41,371 nt of DNA from an uncultured Eubacterium sp. (GCA_900542385.1 UQNP01000001.1:1-41371); one strand, 5' to 3'. Positions 18,276 to 28,356 are shown, counted from the stretch's first letter. Numbers and translations are program-made. Notes: generated by a model not told the origin, from the sequence alone.

Positions 18276-20192
18276 CTAAAACAAATTCTTTCTGTAGATT
18301 ATGTAGAGTCGGTTGAGCTCTTCAACCTTTTTCTGCATATCCGTCTGAAGTTTTGAGGCTGTCTCATAATCCCCCTTATCGAGGGCTTTCACTATGCGTG
18401 TCAGAAGGCAGTACTCGTTTAGGATATCTCTTCCGAGATAATTTCTCAGTTTCTGTATCTTTTCCCAGTAATGTCTGTCGTAATCGACACACTCTTTGTC
18501 GTTGTGTCTCTTTCTGCATCTCCTTATGAGATCCATCACATCCGGCACTATCCTGTTGTGAAGCTCCGTCGCCCACTGTGCCAGAGTTGCTTCTTTATAT
18601 GATTCCAGCGCCATCTCCGTCATTACATCGTCGCGCTTGAATATCTCGAGTTTTTCAGGATATAGATCAAAGGCTCTTATATTCTCCCAAACCGTCCTCG
18701 GTGCTTTTCCGAAATATTTATCTCTCTCTTCCTCTGTGTATTCATCGAATACATCCAGTTCGCTTCTGTAGACTCTATCTTTTTCGAGATAGAAATCTTC
18801 TTCACCGTATTCCTTCGAAATGGAATTTTCAAGCTCTTCAGGAGTCTTGTGATGTTCGAGGGATTCCTTTATACCGTCCAGCATAGCCATATAAGATGCA
18901 GCAAGCACCAGGTAAGTGTTGCTCTTCGGATTCGGGGATCTCAGCTCAAATCTCGTTGCCAGCTTATTTCCAACCTCTCTTACAAGACCTACCAGAACCG
19001 TCCTGTTTCTTGAAGGCATTTTTGCGCTGTGTCCGAGAGATGTTACCGTACATACAGGAGCTTCATATCCCGGTTTCAATCTGTTGAAGGAATCATTGCT
19101 GGAACTCACGAAAGGATTTATCACATCGTAATTTTTCAAAAGCCCCATCAAAGCTCCAAATCCTATCGGGCTCATAAACTGATTTTCGGCATCCGCCGGA
19201 GCGAAAAGATTTACTTTTTTTCCGTTCTTGAGCTTGGCCGCCACTCCCATGTGAGTGTGCTCACCGTTTCCGGCAACTCCTTCCATCGGCTTTGCCATAA
19301 ATGTAACTTCAAGGCCGTACATCCTGAATATGTCTCTGACTACATACTTTATCTGATTTTCGTTATCTGCAGCCTGTATCGCCGATGAATACTTCCAGTC
19401 TATCTCAAGCTGTTCCATAACATGGTCGTAGTTCCCGGAATTGCCCAGTTTTGCCTTTACTCCGCCCACTTCTTTGTGGCCCATCTCCATGCTGAATCCG
19501 TATTTTTGCAGTACCAGCATAGCTTCTTCCAGAGCAGTTCTTACAGGACCTGTCGTTCTTTTCCAGTACTGTTCTTTCAGCATCTGCGCCGTTGAGAGCT
19601 GCTCTCTGTCCGCATCATCGTCGGGAGTCTTTACCCAGAATTCCAGCTCAGTAGCTGAAGTTATCACTATATCATCTATTTCGTCAACATCATCTATATC
19701 CAGGTACTCGAACACGTACGGGTTGTCTTTCAGAAGTTTCATCAGGTCATTTTTGAAATTGCTGATGGCATCTCTCAGTATTACCCTCGATCCTACTCTC
19801 TCAGAATCGTTGTGTACAAGGGACGAAGGTATCCTGAGCGTACCTACCGGCAGACCTGTATAGGGGTCCGGATAATTGAAATTGTGATCCACGAACCAAT
19901 TTACCGTGACGTCCGGTATTATATCGACTTTGGCGTTGTTGAGCTTCGCTATCTTAGGAAGCACTACGCTTGAGCCGTCAGTCTGCACACCGTTTTTAAG
20001 GAACTTTTCTATATCTCCGAGAAATTCCTCCACCGGTATCTTCTCGTCAGTATCATGTCCTCCTATATCTATTCCTACAAGGGAAACGAATTTCACTTCC
20101 GGATGCTTTTCAATAACCGCTCTTATATCCTCAGGACTGTGTTTGTCCGCCGGAAGGGTATACAGCATCTTATCCAAATCATACGATAACAT
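18276..20192 (-). CDS. glnA: Glutamine synthetase, long form
   Basis: A 638-residue glutamine synthetase that makes glutamine from glutamate, ammonia and ATP. It is much longer than GlnA type I (about 440-470). The extra length is a C-terminal helical extension (about 480-638) full of charged residues. Catalytic stretches are TSATELEFWV, KPMEGVAGNGEHTHMGVA, PSRNRTVLVG and RFELRSPNPKSNTYL. The ATG at 20192 is chosen because AAAGGAAG lies upstream; an in-frame start 19 codons earlier has no such site. It resembles the long clostridial form rather than GSIII. It follows a terminator at 20267-20311 and begins a run with serS, the symporter and the aminotransferase. Confidence 0.9.
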   Translation of the reverse strand: MLSYDLDKMLYTLPADKHSPEDIRAVIEKHPEVKFVSLVGIDIGGHDTDEKIPVEEFLGDIEKFLKNGVQTDGSSVVLPKIAKLNNAKVDIIPDVTVNWFVDHNFNYPDPYTGLPVGTLRIPSSLVHNDSERVGSRVILRDAISNFKNDLMKLLKDNPYVFEYLDIDDVDEIDDIVITSATELEFWVKTPDDDADREQLSTAQMLKEQYWKRTTGPVRTALEEAMLVLQKYGFSMEMGHKEVGGVKAKLGNSGNYDHVMEQLEIDWKYSSAIQAADNENQIKYVVRDIFRMYGLEVTFMAKPMEGVAGNGEHTHMGVAAKLKNGKKVNLFAPADAENQFMSPIGFGALMGLLKNYDVINPFVSSSNDSFNRLKPGYEAPVCTVTSLGHSAKMPSRNRTVLVGLVREVGNKLATRFELRSPNPKSNTYLVLAASYMAMLDGIKESLEHHKTPEELENSISKEYGEEDFYLEKDRVYRSELDVFDEYTEEERDKYFGKAPRTVWENIRAFDLYPEKLEIFKRDDVMTEMALESYKEATLAQWATELHNRIVPDVMDLIRRCRKRHNDKECVDYDRHYWEKIQKLRNYLGRDILNEYCLLTRIVKALDKGDYETASKLQTDMQKKVEELNRLYIIYRKNLF

Positions 20193-20266
20193 ATCGTCAC
20201 TTCCTTTCTTGCCTTTTCTTTTATATGTCTGAACGGACCTGCACCACAAGCAGGCGTATAAAACAA

Positions 20267-20311
20267 TTCAGAACATCCTGTTCCGTTGTGCGCGGAAAAG
20301 AATGTCCTGAA
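20267..20311 (-). terminator. Terminator between the UPF0182 gene and glutamine synthetase
   Basis: Eighteen-base arms (20267-20284 with 20294-20311) pair with three mismatches. On the minus strand the hairpin is followed by TTGTTTTATA. It closes the UPF0182 operon about 58 bases after its stop. Confidence 0.65.
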
Positions 20312-20368
20312 AATAATTTTATTGTATTCTGAAGTTTTGCCTCATAACACTTAAAGTCTGCATGACCT

Positions 20369-23263
20369 TTACTGGCCAAGCATATTCAAATAGTTTTCAA
20401 GCTCACTCAGGTATTGGCCGTATCCCGCCCAATCGCCGTTCTGTGCTGCTTCCTGAGCATTGCTGAACGCTTCCTGAGCATTGGATATTATTTCTGACTG
20501 GCTCATGGATTCCTGTGAGCTTCCGGCAGATCCTTCACTGCTGCTTTCACTTCCCGGACTCTCCTCTGCGCTTCCCTCTCCAAACAGAGAATTGAGAGCT
20601 TCCGCCAGAGTAGGCTCATATGCTATCCTGTCTCCGTACGCCACGATGACTCTCTTTACTTCAGGTATGCTCGAATTCGTTGCCTCAAGGTAAACCGGTT
20701 CTATATAGAGGAGCGATTCTTCTATAGGAACGATGAACATATTACCTCTGCTGTAATTGGATCCCGAAGAATCCCAAAGAGAGAATTCCTGTGAGATCTC
20801 CGTATTCTGGTCTATCTGCGCCTCTACCTGCATAGGTCCGTATACTGTCCTGCTCTTAGGCATCTGATAAAGTATCAGCTCTCCGTAGTTATCTCCATCG
20901 TTCCTCGCCACCATCAGTCCCATGAGATTATTTTTATCTCTCGGCGTGAACGGAATGGAGTTTACAAATTCAGCGCTTTCCTCACCCGGAAGCTTCATTA
21001 TATAGTAGTTAGGAGTCATGGCCTGTTCTTCCATGCCGTATATTTCATTTGCTATCTGCCACAGGTCTTCATTCTGATAGAATACCTTGACATCGTTCAT
21101 GTGATATCTCTGATAAACCTGTGCCTGTATGTTAAGCAGCGTTTCCGGATATCTTATATGATCTTTTATAGCGTCAGGCATTGAATCAAAGTCCTTGAAC
21201 AGATCAGGATATATCTTTGCAAAAGTCTGAGCTATAGGATCAGTATCATCTACTATATAGTAATCCGTAGTTCCGTTGTATGCATCTATGACAACTTTTA
21301 CCGAGTTCCTTATATAATTCGTATCAGAATTGCTGCTGTAAGGCTCGGAATAAGGATATCTGTTGCTTGATGTATAAGCATCGATTATCCAGTACAGCTT
21401 ACCGTCTACCGTTATCATGTACGGATCATCGTCATACTGTAAATACGGCATTATTTCTTTTACTCTCTCGGAAATATTCCTGTTTATGAGTATCTTGGAA
21501 TCGTTGTTGACATTGCCTGAAACGAGCAGATTCACGCTTCTCTCTCTTATTGAGAACATCAGCTTGTTTATGAGATTGAGCTTAATTCCCGCATCGCCTT
21601 CATACTGAGTATACTTGTTGCTGTTTCCGTCAGGATAATCAAACTCATCTTCGGAAGTGTTCACCAGCACATAATCGTTGGTCATCTCACCGTAGTATAT
21701 CTCAGGTCTGGTCACATTTATCTCCTCTGCCGTAGATTCAGGAGGTATGCCTCCTATAAGTACATCCGGCTGTCCGCTTTCAGTTATCTTATCTACTCTC
21801 GAAAGAGTTATTCCATAGCCGTGGGTATATTTCAAATGTCTGTTGAGCCAGGTGTCGCTTATTCTTTCTTCATCTATTTCTCTCGCAGACAGGAACGTCT
21901 GTGTATATTCCCCGTTCACGTAGTATCTGTCGATATCGACATCATTGAAGGTGTAATACTGTCTTATACTCTGTGTCTGATTATAGAATGTCTGTGCCGG
22001 CTCATAATCGTTGATCCTTATATTTGATATGGTATCCGAGTTATTTGCTATGTCTTCGCTGGTCAGATCCGAAGTAGCCGCAAAATCTCTCGTATCCACA
22101 TTGTTCAGTCCATACGCATCCTGAGTAAAGTCTATATTGTGCTCAAGGTACTTGCTTTCTTTGTTGATCTCATCAGGGTTTACTATCAGATTCTGTACTC
22201 CGATAGCCGCTCCTATGCCCAGCACTCCTACAGCTATCATGATAACAGGCGATATAAGCGCCGGCTTGAGCTTTTTCCTCTTCATACCGAACACTACGCC
22301 TATGGCCGCTAATACCGAAAGCGCCATTATTATCCTGTATACCCACAGAGTCACGTTCACATCTGTAAAACCTGCTCCGTATACTGCACCAGTACTTCCA
22401 AACAGAAGATCATACTGTTTGAGGAAGAAATGTACTCCGACCATAAGGAAAAACAGCACACCGACTATGATAAGCTGCTTTTCCGCTATGGAAAGCAGTA
22501 TTTTGAGATTTTCATTGTCAAACTGCCTGTGCGTTCTCGTTTTTCTCTTGAACGGCTTCTGCCTTCCGCCTGTAAAGTTCCTTGCGAAATGACCGAACAT
22601 ATCGTTTATATTGTCAAATCCGCCTCCGAACTGTCTCTGTTCCGTAGTTTCATCCGCAGTATCTTCTTCATATACGGTATCATCCGTAACGTTTTCAAAT
22701 ACCTGCGGCGTCCTGACTGAAAGCAGCACAGTGTAGTAAATAAAAGTAAGCGCCGCAAAAGCTACCAGCAGCACTATTACCAGCTGATTCAGCTCCTCTA
22801 TAAAATCAAGTCTGAAAACGTAAAAGGAAATATCCTTGCCGTACAGCGGATCGCTTTTCCCAAAATCAGTACTGTTTGTAAACTGCAGCATCTGGAACCA
22901 CAGCTGGGTAACTGCGAAAAATGTAGTTACCGCTCCGTATATACCGGCAAGTCCCCAGGATATAAGGTTTAATTTTCTGTGATCTGTCACTTCATCCGAT
23001 GTTACCTTCTTAAAATATCCTCTCTTGAGAAATTTGAGATAAACATAAGCCAGAAAAGTAACTATTATAAATGTAGGTATACCTATTTTGAGCTGTGTAA
23101 AAAGCTTTGTGAAAAATACCGATACGTAATCCAGCTCCCTAAACCACAGGAAATCGGTTATAAAGCCTATAAGGCATAAAAACAGGAGAATTATAACTAT
23201 CAAAGCAATGACTACTTTAGGCCATATCCTTCCTCTTTTCTTTTTTTCTCCCACACCGTTCAA
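20369..23263 (-). CDS. UPF0182 family membrane protein
   Basis: A 964-residue protein of the widespread but uncharacterised UPF0182 (COG1615) family. The first 360 residues hold about seven membrane helices, including the early DFLWFRELDYVSVFF stretch typical of the family. The large extracytoplasmic part carries PETLLNIQAQVYQRYHM, TPNYYIMKLPGE, FTPRDKNNLMGLMVARND and YGPMQVEAQIDQ. A serine-rich linker and short helical tail end it. It starts with TTG, supported by AAAGGAGG six bases upstream; no nearer ATG fits. It is the last gene of a three-gene operon with a zinc-ribbon/coiled-coil protein. Function unknown. Confidence 0.9.
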   Translation of the reverse strand: MNGVGEKKKRGRIWPKVVIALIVIILLFLCLIGFITDFLWFRELDYVSVFFTKLFTQLKIGIPTFIIVTFLAYVYLKFLKRGYFKKVTSDEVTDHRKLNLISWGLAGIYGAVTTFFAVTQLWFQMLQFTNSTDFGKSDPLYGKDISFYVFRLDFIEELNQLVIVLLVAFAALTFIYYTVLLSVRTPQVFENVTDDTVYEEDTADETTEQRQFGGGFDNINDMFGHFARNFTGGRQKPFKRKTRTHRQFDNENLKILLSIAEKQLIIVGVLFFLMVGVHFFLKQYDLLFGSTGAVYGAGFTDVNVTLWVYRIIMALSVLAAIGVVFGMKRKKLKPALISPVIMIAVGVLGIGAAIGVQNLIVNPDEINKESKYLEHNIDFTQDAYGLNNVDTRDFAATSDLTSEDIANNSDTISNIRINDYEPAQTFYNQTQSIRQYYTFNDVDIDRYYVNGEYTQTFLSAREIDEERISDTWLNRHLKYTHGYGITLSRVDKITESGQPDVLIGGIPPESTAEEINVTRPEIYYGEMTNDYVLVNTSEDEFDYPDGNSNKYTQYEGDAGIKLNLINKLMFSIRERSVNLLVSGNVNNDSKILINRNISERVKEIMPYLQYDDDPYMITVDGKLYWIIDAYTSSNRYPYSEPYSSNSDTNYIRNSVKVVIDAYNGTTDYYIVDDTDPIAQTFAKIYPDLFKDFDSMPDAIKDHIRYPETLLNIQAQVYQRYHMNDVKVFYQNEDLWQIANEIYGMEEQAMTPNYYIMKLPGEESAEFVNSIPFTPRDKNNLMGLMVARNDGDNYGELILYQMPKSRTVYGPMQVEAQIDQNTEISQEFSLWDSSGSNYSRGNMFIVPIEESLLYIEPVYLEATNSSIPEVKRVIVAYGDRIAYEPTLAEALNSLFGEGSAEESPGSESSSEGSAGSSQESMSQSEIISNAQEAFSNAQEAAQNGDWAGYGQYLSELENYLNMLGQ

Positions 23264-23275
23264 TTTGTTCCTCCT

Positions 23276-26200
23276 TTAAACTTCATAGCAGGCTGACATC
23301 TTCAGTACGAATTCTTTTTCCGGGTACATGGAATACACTTTTTCGGTAGTCGTACCCCCAATGGTCTCCCTTACCCACACGTAATAATGGCTGCCTGCCT
23401 GTCTTATCTCCCCTATCTCCAGCTTTGAAAAAGCGCCGTCCGTCCCCTGGTTTGAAAGAGCTGCGGTCTCGCTGTACAGATCGGACTCTGCATCGATAAG
23501 ACTCAATACCTCTTCATCTCCGTTGTTCATGAGATTATATTTCTGCGATTCAAACGCTATTATTTCGCCTACGACCTGTTCATCATAGTATACAGGATAA
23601 TTATCTTCATCCCTGCCCCATTCTACTTGAGTCATAGGCTGTGATAGGACCAGGTCCGATATATCGCTTTCGCGTTCCTGATCATATTGAAGGTCTGCAC
23701 TGTAGACTATGCTTTCTATATTGTTATCAGCATTCTTATCTTTCTGAGCGTTTATCAGATCGGTCTTGTCTTCCATCGGCTCTGTTCTGACCTGCGCTGC
23801 TATAACGCTGTATTCAGTGTCATCTCCCGTAATAAGCTGAATGACCTTGTTAAGCTGAGAATCTATGAACTCTGCCGCTCTGCTCTGAGGCGCTATGAAT
23901 TTTATACCCATACCCACAACTTCAGCCGCGAGTATTATTATAAGTATTACAAGTACTATCTTAAGAGCAAGTCTTCCTTTTCCGCCGGATTCTTCTTCAT
24001 CGTATTCATCATCTTCAGATACGCCTTTTTTCTTTCTCGCCTTTGCTTCCTTCGCCTGCTGTTTTTCAAGACGTTTTCGTTCTTTTTCCCTCTGCTTGAG
24101 TTCTTTTTTCGAAAGCTCTGATTCATCTTCGAAGTCATCTGAGTAAAACTCATCCATTGCGGTTCCGGCAGTTGTATCATAAGCGTTTGCTCTGCGTGCC
24201 TGCTCGTCTTTGTATCTTCGCGCTTCTTCATCGCCGTAGCTGTCAAAATCATTTGCTGAAAAGTCAGCTGTACGAGCGCCGCCGTTTTCCATCACCACCG
24301 TATCCTGCAGTGCCGGATTCGTTGCGCTGCTCACTGCGCTGAACTGTTCATGAGAAAACTGCTGAGTTTTCTCCATACCCACCGGCGATACAGGCTCATC
24401 CTGGAGATTATCCTCTTCCTCCAGTGCAAGCTCTTCAACATCGTCTCTGAAATCTATAGGCTCTGCTTCTGTCATCGAATCAGCGCTTACCTCGTCGACA
24501 TCGGACGCCGCCGCTACCGCTGCTCCTGCTGCAGCTGTTCCCGCAGCTGCAGCCGCATCCAGACTGTCGAAAAACGCATCATCTGCATCTTCGTACTGTC
24601 TGCCGGCTTCTTTTTCTATAGCACGCTTTGATACTACTACTGTATCATCGCTCACTCCGGAGAGTATCGCTTCTTTATCTACTGTCCTCGTCCTGCTCAG
24701 ATCTTCGGCATCTCTGCCTACCGACCTCTTCGCTTCCTTTGCAGAATCCGCTCCTGTGTCCTCATAATCTGCAAAGAATTCGTCCCTTGCGCGAGCCATT
24801 TCATTTATCTGATTTTTCGTTGCTATATGAGCTTCTTCTACTTCTTTCCTAACATGAGGGGTCTTCATGTCTGCAGCATGTGCTGCTCCTGCCGCAGCAC
24901 CGCTTCTTAGACCTGCAACTGCGGCTTTTATCTTCGCCGCTTCCTCTTCTCTCATCCTTGCCGTCTGTTCAAGCACCTTTCTGGCTTCTTCTCTGGCAAC
25001 GGCCTGATTTGCCTGTTCGGCAAGCTTCTGTCTTTCCTCTTCAAGTTTTCTCTTGGCTTCAATGTCAGCCAGGCGTCTTCTCTCCTGTTCAGCTTTGAAT
25101 CTGGCTTCTTCTTCAGCCGCAAGTCTTGCTTCCTGCTGAGCTCTTATCTTGGCCGCTTCCTGAGCTGCCTTGAGATCTGCTTCAGCTTTCAGTCTTGCTT
25201 CCTCTTCTGCTCTTACGCGAGCCTGAGCTTCCGCTCTCTGCCTTGCTTCCGCTTCTGCCCTGATCCTCGCCTCTTCCTCTATTTTTCGCTTTGCTTCTTC
25301 CTCTGCCTTTATTCTGGCTTCTTCCGCAAGTCTTGCTTCTTCGGCAGCTTTAGCTTTTGCGATCTCTTCCAGTCTTGCCGCCTCTTCAGCAGCTTTTATC
25401 CTCGCTTCCTCTTCGAGCCTTGCAGCTTCTTCAGCTGCTTTGGCTTTGGCTTCTTCCTCAAGTTTCTTTGCCTCAGCTTCCTTTCTTGCCTCTTCTATGG
25501 CCGCAAGCCTTGCTTCCTCTTCAAGTCTCTTCGCTTCTTTTTCCGCCTCCTGAGCTTCTATCCTCTGAAGCACATCTGATTCAAAGGCTTTCGGCTGATA
25601 CGGCTTTACTATCCCTTCAGATTCAAGGAACTCTTCCATAGTCGAATTTACAGGTCTTGATTCAAATCGCTCGTTTGCCCTGGCCTCCGCCTGAGACAGT
25701 TCGCTTTCGATGGCGTTGCCGGACTTTACTCTGTTGTATTCCCTGTCCAGAAGCTGCTGAAATTCTTCATTCTTTTTATTGAAAGTATAAAACTTATCTA
25801 TTCTTTCCGCCGCACTCATGGACTCTGCGTCCTTCTGCGGTGATGTTTCTCCGAATATGGCGTTTTCAAGATTTTCGCCGGTCAAAACTTCTTCCGTGCC
25901 CGTATCTTTATGTAAATCTCCCGCAGTCGGAACATCTGTGCCGGATTTTCCCTCTATTCCTGCGCCGATCGCTGCATCAGTCCTTGCATCAGGAATATCT
26001 CTCGGATCAGCATTCCAGTTAAAATCTATATCTTCCGTCTTCCCAACGCTGTTTCTGTCGGGATACTCCGATACATCCCACTGGAATTCTTCAAAGGATG
26101 GCCTTTTCGTTTCTTCTGTATTTTCATCTTTTGATACACTGCCGCCAGTCTTTGCAGCATCAGCAACACCATAGGATGCCGAAGCCATCGAAGCTGTCTT

Positions 26201-26338
26201 TTCTGTATCCGGTCTCTGATAGCTGTTTTCCGAAGCCTGCACCGGTGCGGCTTTCGGCACTGTGTCTACCGGAGTTCCGCACTGGCTGCAGAATTTAGAG
26301 CCATCTGCGATTTCACTTCCGCAATTTTTACAATACAT
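23276..26338 (-). CDS. Zinc-ribbon, giant coiled-coil membrane protein
   Basis: A 1020-residue protein with no recognised full-length family. It opens with a zinc ribbon (C3, C6, C17, C20). Then comes a low-complexity region with the acidic/aromatic patch SFEEFQWDVSEYPD (about 81-94), and a very long Ala/Glu/Arg/Lys coiled coil (about 255-475) of repeats such as EEEARLKAEAEA. One transmembrane helix follows at roughly 800-830 (LKIVLVILIIILAAEVVG), then an outside domain of about 170 residues. It therefore looks like a scaffold with a large cytoplasmic rod tethered to the membrane. GAAGGAGG precedes the start. It lies 18 bases after one gene and 12 bases before UPF0182, so the three are probably one operon. 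Confidence 0.85.
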   Translation of the reverse strand: MYCKNCGSEIADGSKFCSQCGTPVDTVPKAAPVQASENSYQRPDTEKTASMASASYGVADAAKTGGSVSKDENTEETKRPSFEEFQWDVSEYPDRNSVGKTEDIDFNWNADPRDIPDARTDAAIGAGIEGKSGTDVPTAGDLHKDTGTEEVLTGENLENAIFGETSPQKDAESMSAAERIDKFYTFNKKNEEFQQLLDREYNRVKSGNAIESELSQAEARANERFESRPVNSTMEEFLESEGIVKPYQPKAFESDVLQRIEAQEAEKEAKRLEEEARLAAIEEARKEAEAKKLEEEAKAKAAEEAARLEEEARIKAAEEAARLEEIAKAKAAEEARLAEEARIKAEEEAKRKIEEEARIRAEAEARQRAEAQARVRAEEEARLKAEADLKAAQEAAKIRAQQEARLAAEEEARFKAEQERRRLADIEAKRKLEEERQKLAEQANQAVAREEARKVLEQTARMREEEAAKIKAAVAGLRSGAAAGAAHAADMKTPHVRKEVEEAHIATKNQINEMARARDEFFADYEDTGADSAKEAKRSVGRDAEDLSRTRTVDKEAILSGVSDDTVVVSKRAIEKEAGRQYEDADDAFFDSLDAAAAAGTAAAGAAVAAASDVDEVSADSMTEAEPIDFRDDVEELALEEEDNLQDEPVSPVGMEKTQQFSHEQFSAVSSATNPALQDTVVMENGGARTADFSANDFDSYGDEEARRYKDEQARRANAYDTTAGTAMDEFYSDDFEDESELSKKELKQREKERKRLEKQQAKEAKARKKKGVSEDDEYDEEESGGKGRLALKIVLVILIIILAAEVVGMGIKFIAPQSRAAEFIDSQLNKVIQLITGDDTEYSVIAAQVRTEPMEDKTDLINAQKDKNADNNIESIVYSADLQYDQERESDISDLVLSQPMTQVEWGRDEDNYPVYYDEQVVGEIIAFESQKYNLMNNGDEEVLSLIDAESDLYSETAALSNQGTDGAFSKLEIGEIRQAGSHYYVWVRETIGGTTTEKVYSMYPEKEFVLKMSACYEV

Positions 26339-26356
26339 AAGTTCCTCCTTCTGGAT

Positions 26357-27151
26357 TTACTCTTTGATCAGCATATCCAATTCTTCTGATGTGTATTTCT
26401 TTCCGCTTCTGCCAACATCATGGGCATGAGATCTGCGCCCCTCCTGCTCATGATACGAACTGTAATTCTGAAGTTCAGGGGTGATCATTTCATCGAGAGC
26501 TCCCTGCAGCTGATCTTCCCCATGGCTGCTTTCCGTTTCATCTTCTTCGCTCTCTATAGGTATTTCAGGCATTTCTATCTCAAAATCGTCTATTTGCGAT
26601 ATATAATCCGCATCATCCTGACCGGAATCATATCTTTCCGCCTCGTCCTTCATCTCCGTCTCAACGCTCTCTGCTGCTGCACCGGGATCATTCGGCACCG
26701 TATCTTCTTCCGCCTCTTCGATATCCGGCATGTATACTTCCGCAGAAGCCGCCACTGCCTCTTCCTTCTTTTCATCTTCTGAGTGTATGAAGCTTCCGCC
26801 GCCATCGGCTGTATCGCCTGTATCGGTCTTTATTGGACTATCTTCCTCGTCTGCCCTTGTCCATGCAAAGGGGTCTATGCTTCTGGCTCTTCTGCGGGCA
26901 TTTTGATAAGATCGGCTGTTCCCGTCATATTCCCGCAGAGCGTCTCTCTCAAAGCCGCTGTTTTCAGGAACGGATCCCAGACTGCCGGCATCGCCTGCAA
27001 GCTTGTCTCCGAGCTTTTCGAGATTTGATTCTATGGCACGTATGCTGTCGGTACGTATTTCGGTTTCCCGCTTCCAAACCATAAATGTGACCACGCAGAC
27101 CGTAACAAAAAAAACCAATGCAACGACGACGATTATAATAATTGTCGTCAT
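26357..27151 (-). CDS. Single-pass membrane protein with acidic tail
   Basis: A 264-residue protein of unrecognised family. It begins with a transmembrane helix (MTTIIIIVVVALVFFVTVCVV region, 1-25), followed by a long acidic, disordered-looking region containing RARSIDPFAWTRADEEDS. That aromatic/acidic patch recalls the EEFQWDVSEYPD patch of the next gene. The C-terminus ends YTSEELDMLIKE. The ATG at 27151 is chosen because AGGAGAGG lies just upstream. A longer ORF to 27259 would run through the promoter. It is the first gene of the operon with the zinc-ribbon protein and UPF0182. Function unknown; partner of the next gene's coiled coil is a guess. Confidence 0.75.
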   Translation of the reverse strand: MTTIIIIVVVALVFFVTVCVVTFMVWKRETEIRTDSIRAIESNLEKLGDKLAGDAGSLGSVPENSGFERDALREYDGNSRSYQNARRRARSIDPFAWTRADEEDSPIKTDTGDTADGGGSFIHSEDEKKEEAVAASAEVYMPDIEEAEEDTVPNDPGAAAESVETEMKDEAERYDSGQDDADYISQIDDFEIEMPEIPIESEEDETESSHGEDQLQGALDEMITPELQNYSSYHEQEGRRSHAHDVGRSGKKYTSEELDMLIKE

Positions 27152-27230
27152 ACTACCTCTCCTAAAAAATACTAAGTTTTCTTGTTCTGCTTGATTTGTT
27201 GCATAACTATCCGATATTATAGTCTCAAAT

Positions 27231-27259
27231 ATTATACTATAACTGGATTGCAATTTCAA
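27231..27259 (-). promoter_or_regulatory. Near-consensus promoter of the envelope operon
   Basis: TTGAAA (27254-27259) and TATAAT (27231-27236) on the minus strand are exactly 17 bases apart, about 80 bases before the ATG at 27151. Confidence 0.75.
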
Positions 27260-27335
27260 ACGTATATGTAAAAAAGTGTGAAAAACTAAGGGGTTTCGCT
27301 CGTTTTTCGTCAGAATAACAAATTTTTTTACTGCA

Positions 27336-27367
27336 AAAAGACAGAACGCATATGCGTTCCGTCTTTT
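27336..27367. terminator. Terminator after the small basic protein gene
   Basis: Sixteen-base arms (27336-27351 and 27352-27367) are complementary with one mismatch, with A and T runs at their outer ends. It lies about 70 bases beyond the small gene's stop on the minus strand. Confidence 0.7.
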
Positions 27368-27434
27368 CTCTTAAACAATTCTTCAATAAGCAGTCATACC
27401 GATCTGCATACGGCGCCTTGCTTTTTCAAAAGCC

Positions 27435-27560
27435 TTATTTGTCGTTCACGTCTTTTCCATCGATTTCAACATTTTGAGACTGTTTCTCAGTCATGCTTTC
27501 CGACTGCTTTTTACCACGCTTCTGTTTTTTGACCGCGCTTGTTTCTTTATTATTTTTCAT
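27435..27560 (-). CDS. Small lysine-rich protein of unknown function
   Basis: A 41-residue hydrophilic protein beginning MKNNKETSAVKKQKRGKK, very basic in its first half and acidic at its end (VEIDGKDVNDK). The start is chosen because GAGGAGG lies eight bases upstream of this ATG; an ATG two codons earlier is too close. The strong ribosome site and the terminator at 27336-27367 support a real gene. No family is recognised; small spore or nucleic-acid-binding proteins look similar in composition. Confidence 0.55.
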   Translation of the reverse strand: MKNNKETSAVKKQKRGKKQSESMTEKQSQNVEIDGKDVNDK

Positions 27561-27651
27561 CTTCATTTCCTCCTCGATATGTATTGTGCGCAGACACCAT
27601 GATTTATATGCCGCACAGCTTAAATAAATCGAGGAATTTTGCAAAAAACGA

Positions 27652-28155
27652 TCATCCTATCTCATTGAACAGCTTTTTATATATGCCAGGTCTGTAATCA
27701 GGTCCGCCGCCGTACAACGATCCGTCCCAGCCTGTGACATTTGAGCTGGCGATAAATATGGAGCTGGTTAATACGAGGTATTCCAAGTGAGGCGCGTAAC
27801 ATCTTTTCCAGGCGTATCTGCTGCCTTCATTAGGGACCTCTTCTGCCGCAAAAGTAGGATTAAGATGCAGCCTGGAGCCTTTCCATACATAATAGCGCAC
27901 AAGCTCAGGGAACTGATAATTATCGTAGCATATGCCGAGAGATATCGGACCCCATTTCGTATCGAACATGAAAGGCTCGTCGCCTTTAGCGCTCCAAAGA
28001 TTGTCCACCGCATAGAGATGTATCTTCTTGTATATTCCAATAAATCCTTCCGGTCCCAGAACGGCCGCAGCATTATATATGACTGTATCTTCAGGCTTCT
28101 CTTTGTACGGGAATCCATATACTATTTCTATGTCAAGAACTATAATGAATATCAA
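27652..28155 (-). pseudogene. Truncated carbon-nitrogen hydrolase (nitrilase family)
   Basis: A 167-codon open frame matches the middle of nitrilase-superfamily amidases, which cut C-N bonds with a Glu-Lys-Cys triad. YKKIHLYAVDN (around residue 42) carries the catalytic Lys, and GICYDNYQFPELVR (around 74) the catalytic Cys. The N-terminal domain with the catalytic Glu is missing and the C-terminal part stops early, after SLYGGGPDYRPGIYKKL. Family members are usually 260-300 residues. No ribosome site precedes the first Met. It looks like a decayed remnant just before the tRNA-Lys insertion site. Confidence 0.7.
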
Positions 28156-28236
28156 GCCTTACAGGGAAAATATACCATTAAGATCCCGCCTCGATTTAAC
28201 TTTGTACAAATATCTTTGCTTATCAATAAATTTTAC

Positions 28237-28265
28237 TTGCATTTAATAAACAAATTTTGTATAAT
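28237..28265 (+). promoter_or_regulatory. Promoter of tRNA-Lys
   Basis: TTGCAT (28237-28242) and TATAAT (28260-28265) are 17 bases apart, with a TG before the -10. The tRNA begins about 85 bases further downstream. Confidence 0.75.
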
Positions 28266-28356
28266 CATTTGTGCGGGAATTAAAAGGGCTGTCTGCTAAA
28301 AGCTGTGGCTTTAATGAAAGCCGTTGAAATTCCTGGTTTTAAATAAGATATCATAT

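Noticed and set aside
25070..25575. Short DNA repeats that might be a CRISPR array
   Set aside because: They encode the A/E/R/K coiled-coil repeats in frame; there is no constant repeat with unique spacers.
24880..25641. Leucine-rich plus-strand frames over the coiled-coil gene
   Set aside because: They are the complement of the Glu/Ala repeat region, which always yields Leu/Ser-rich shadows.
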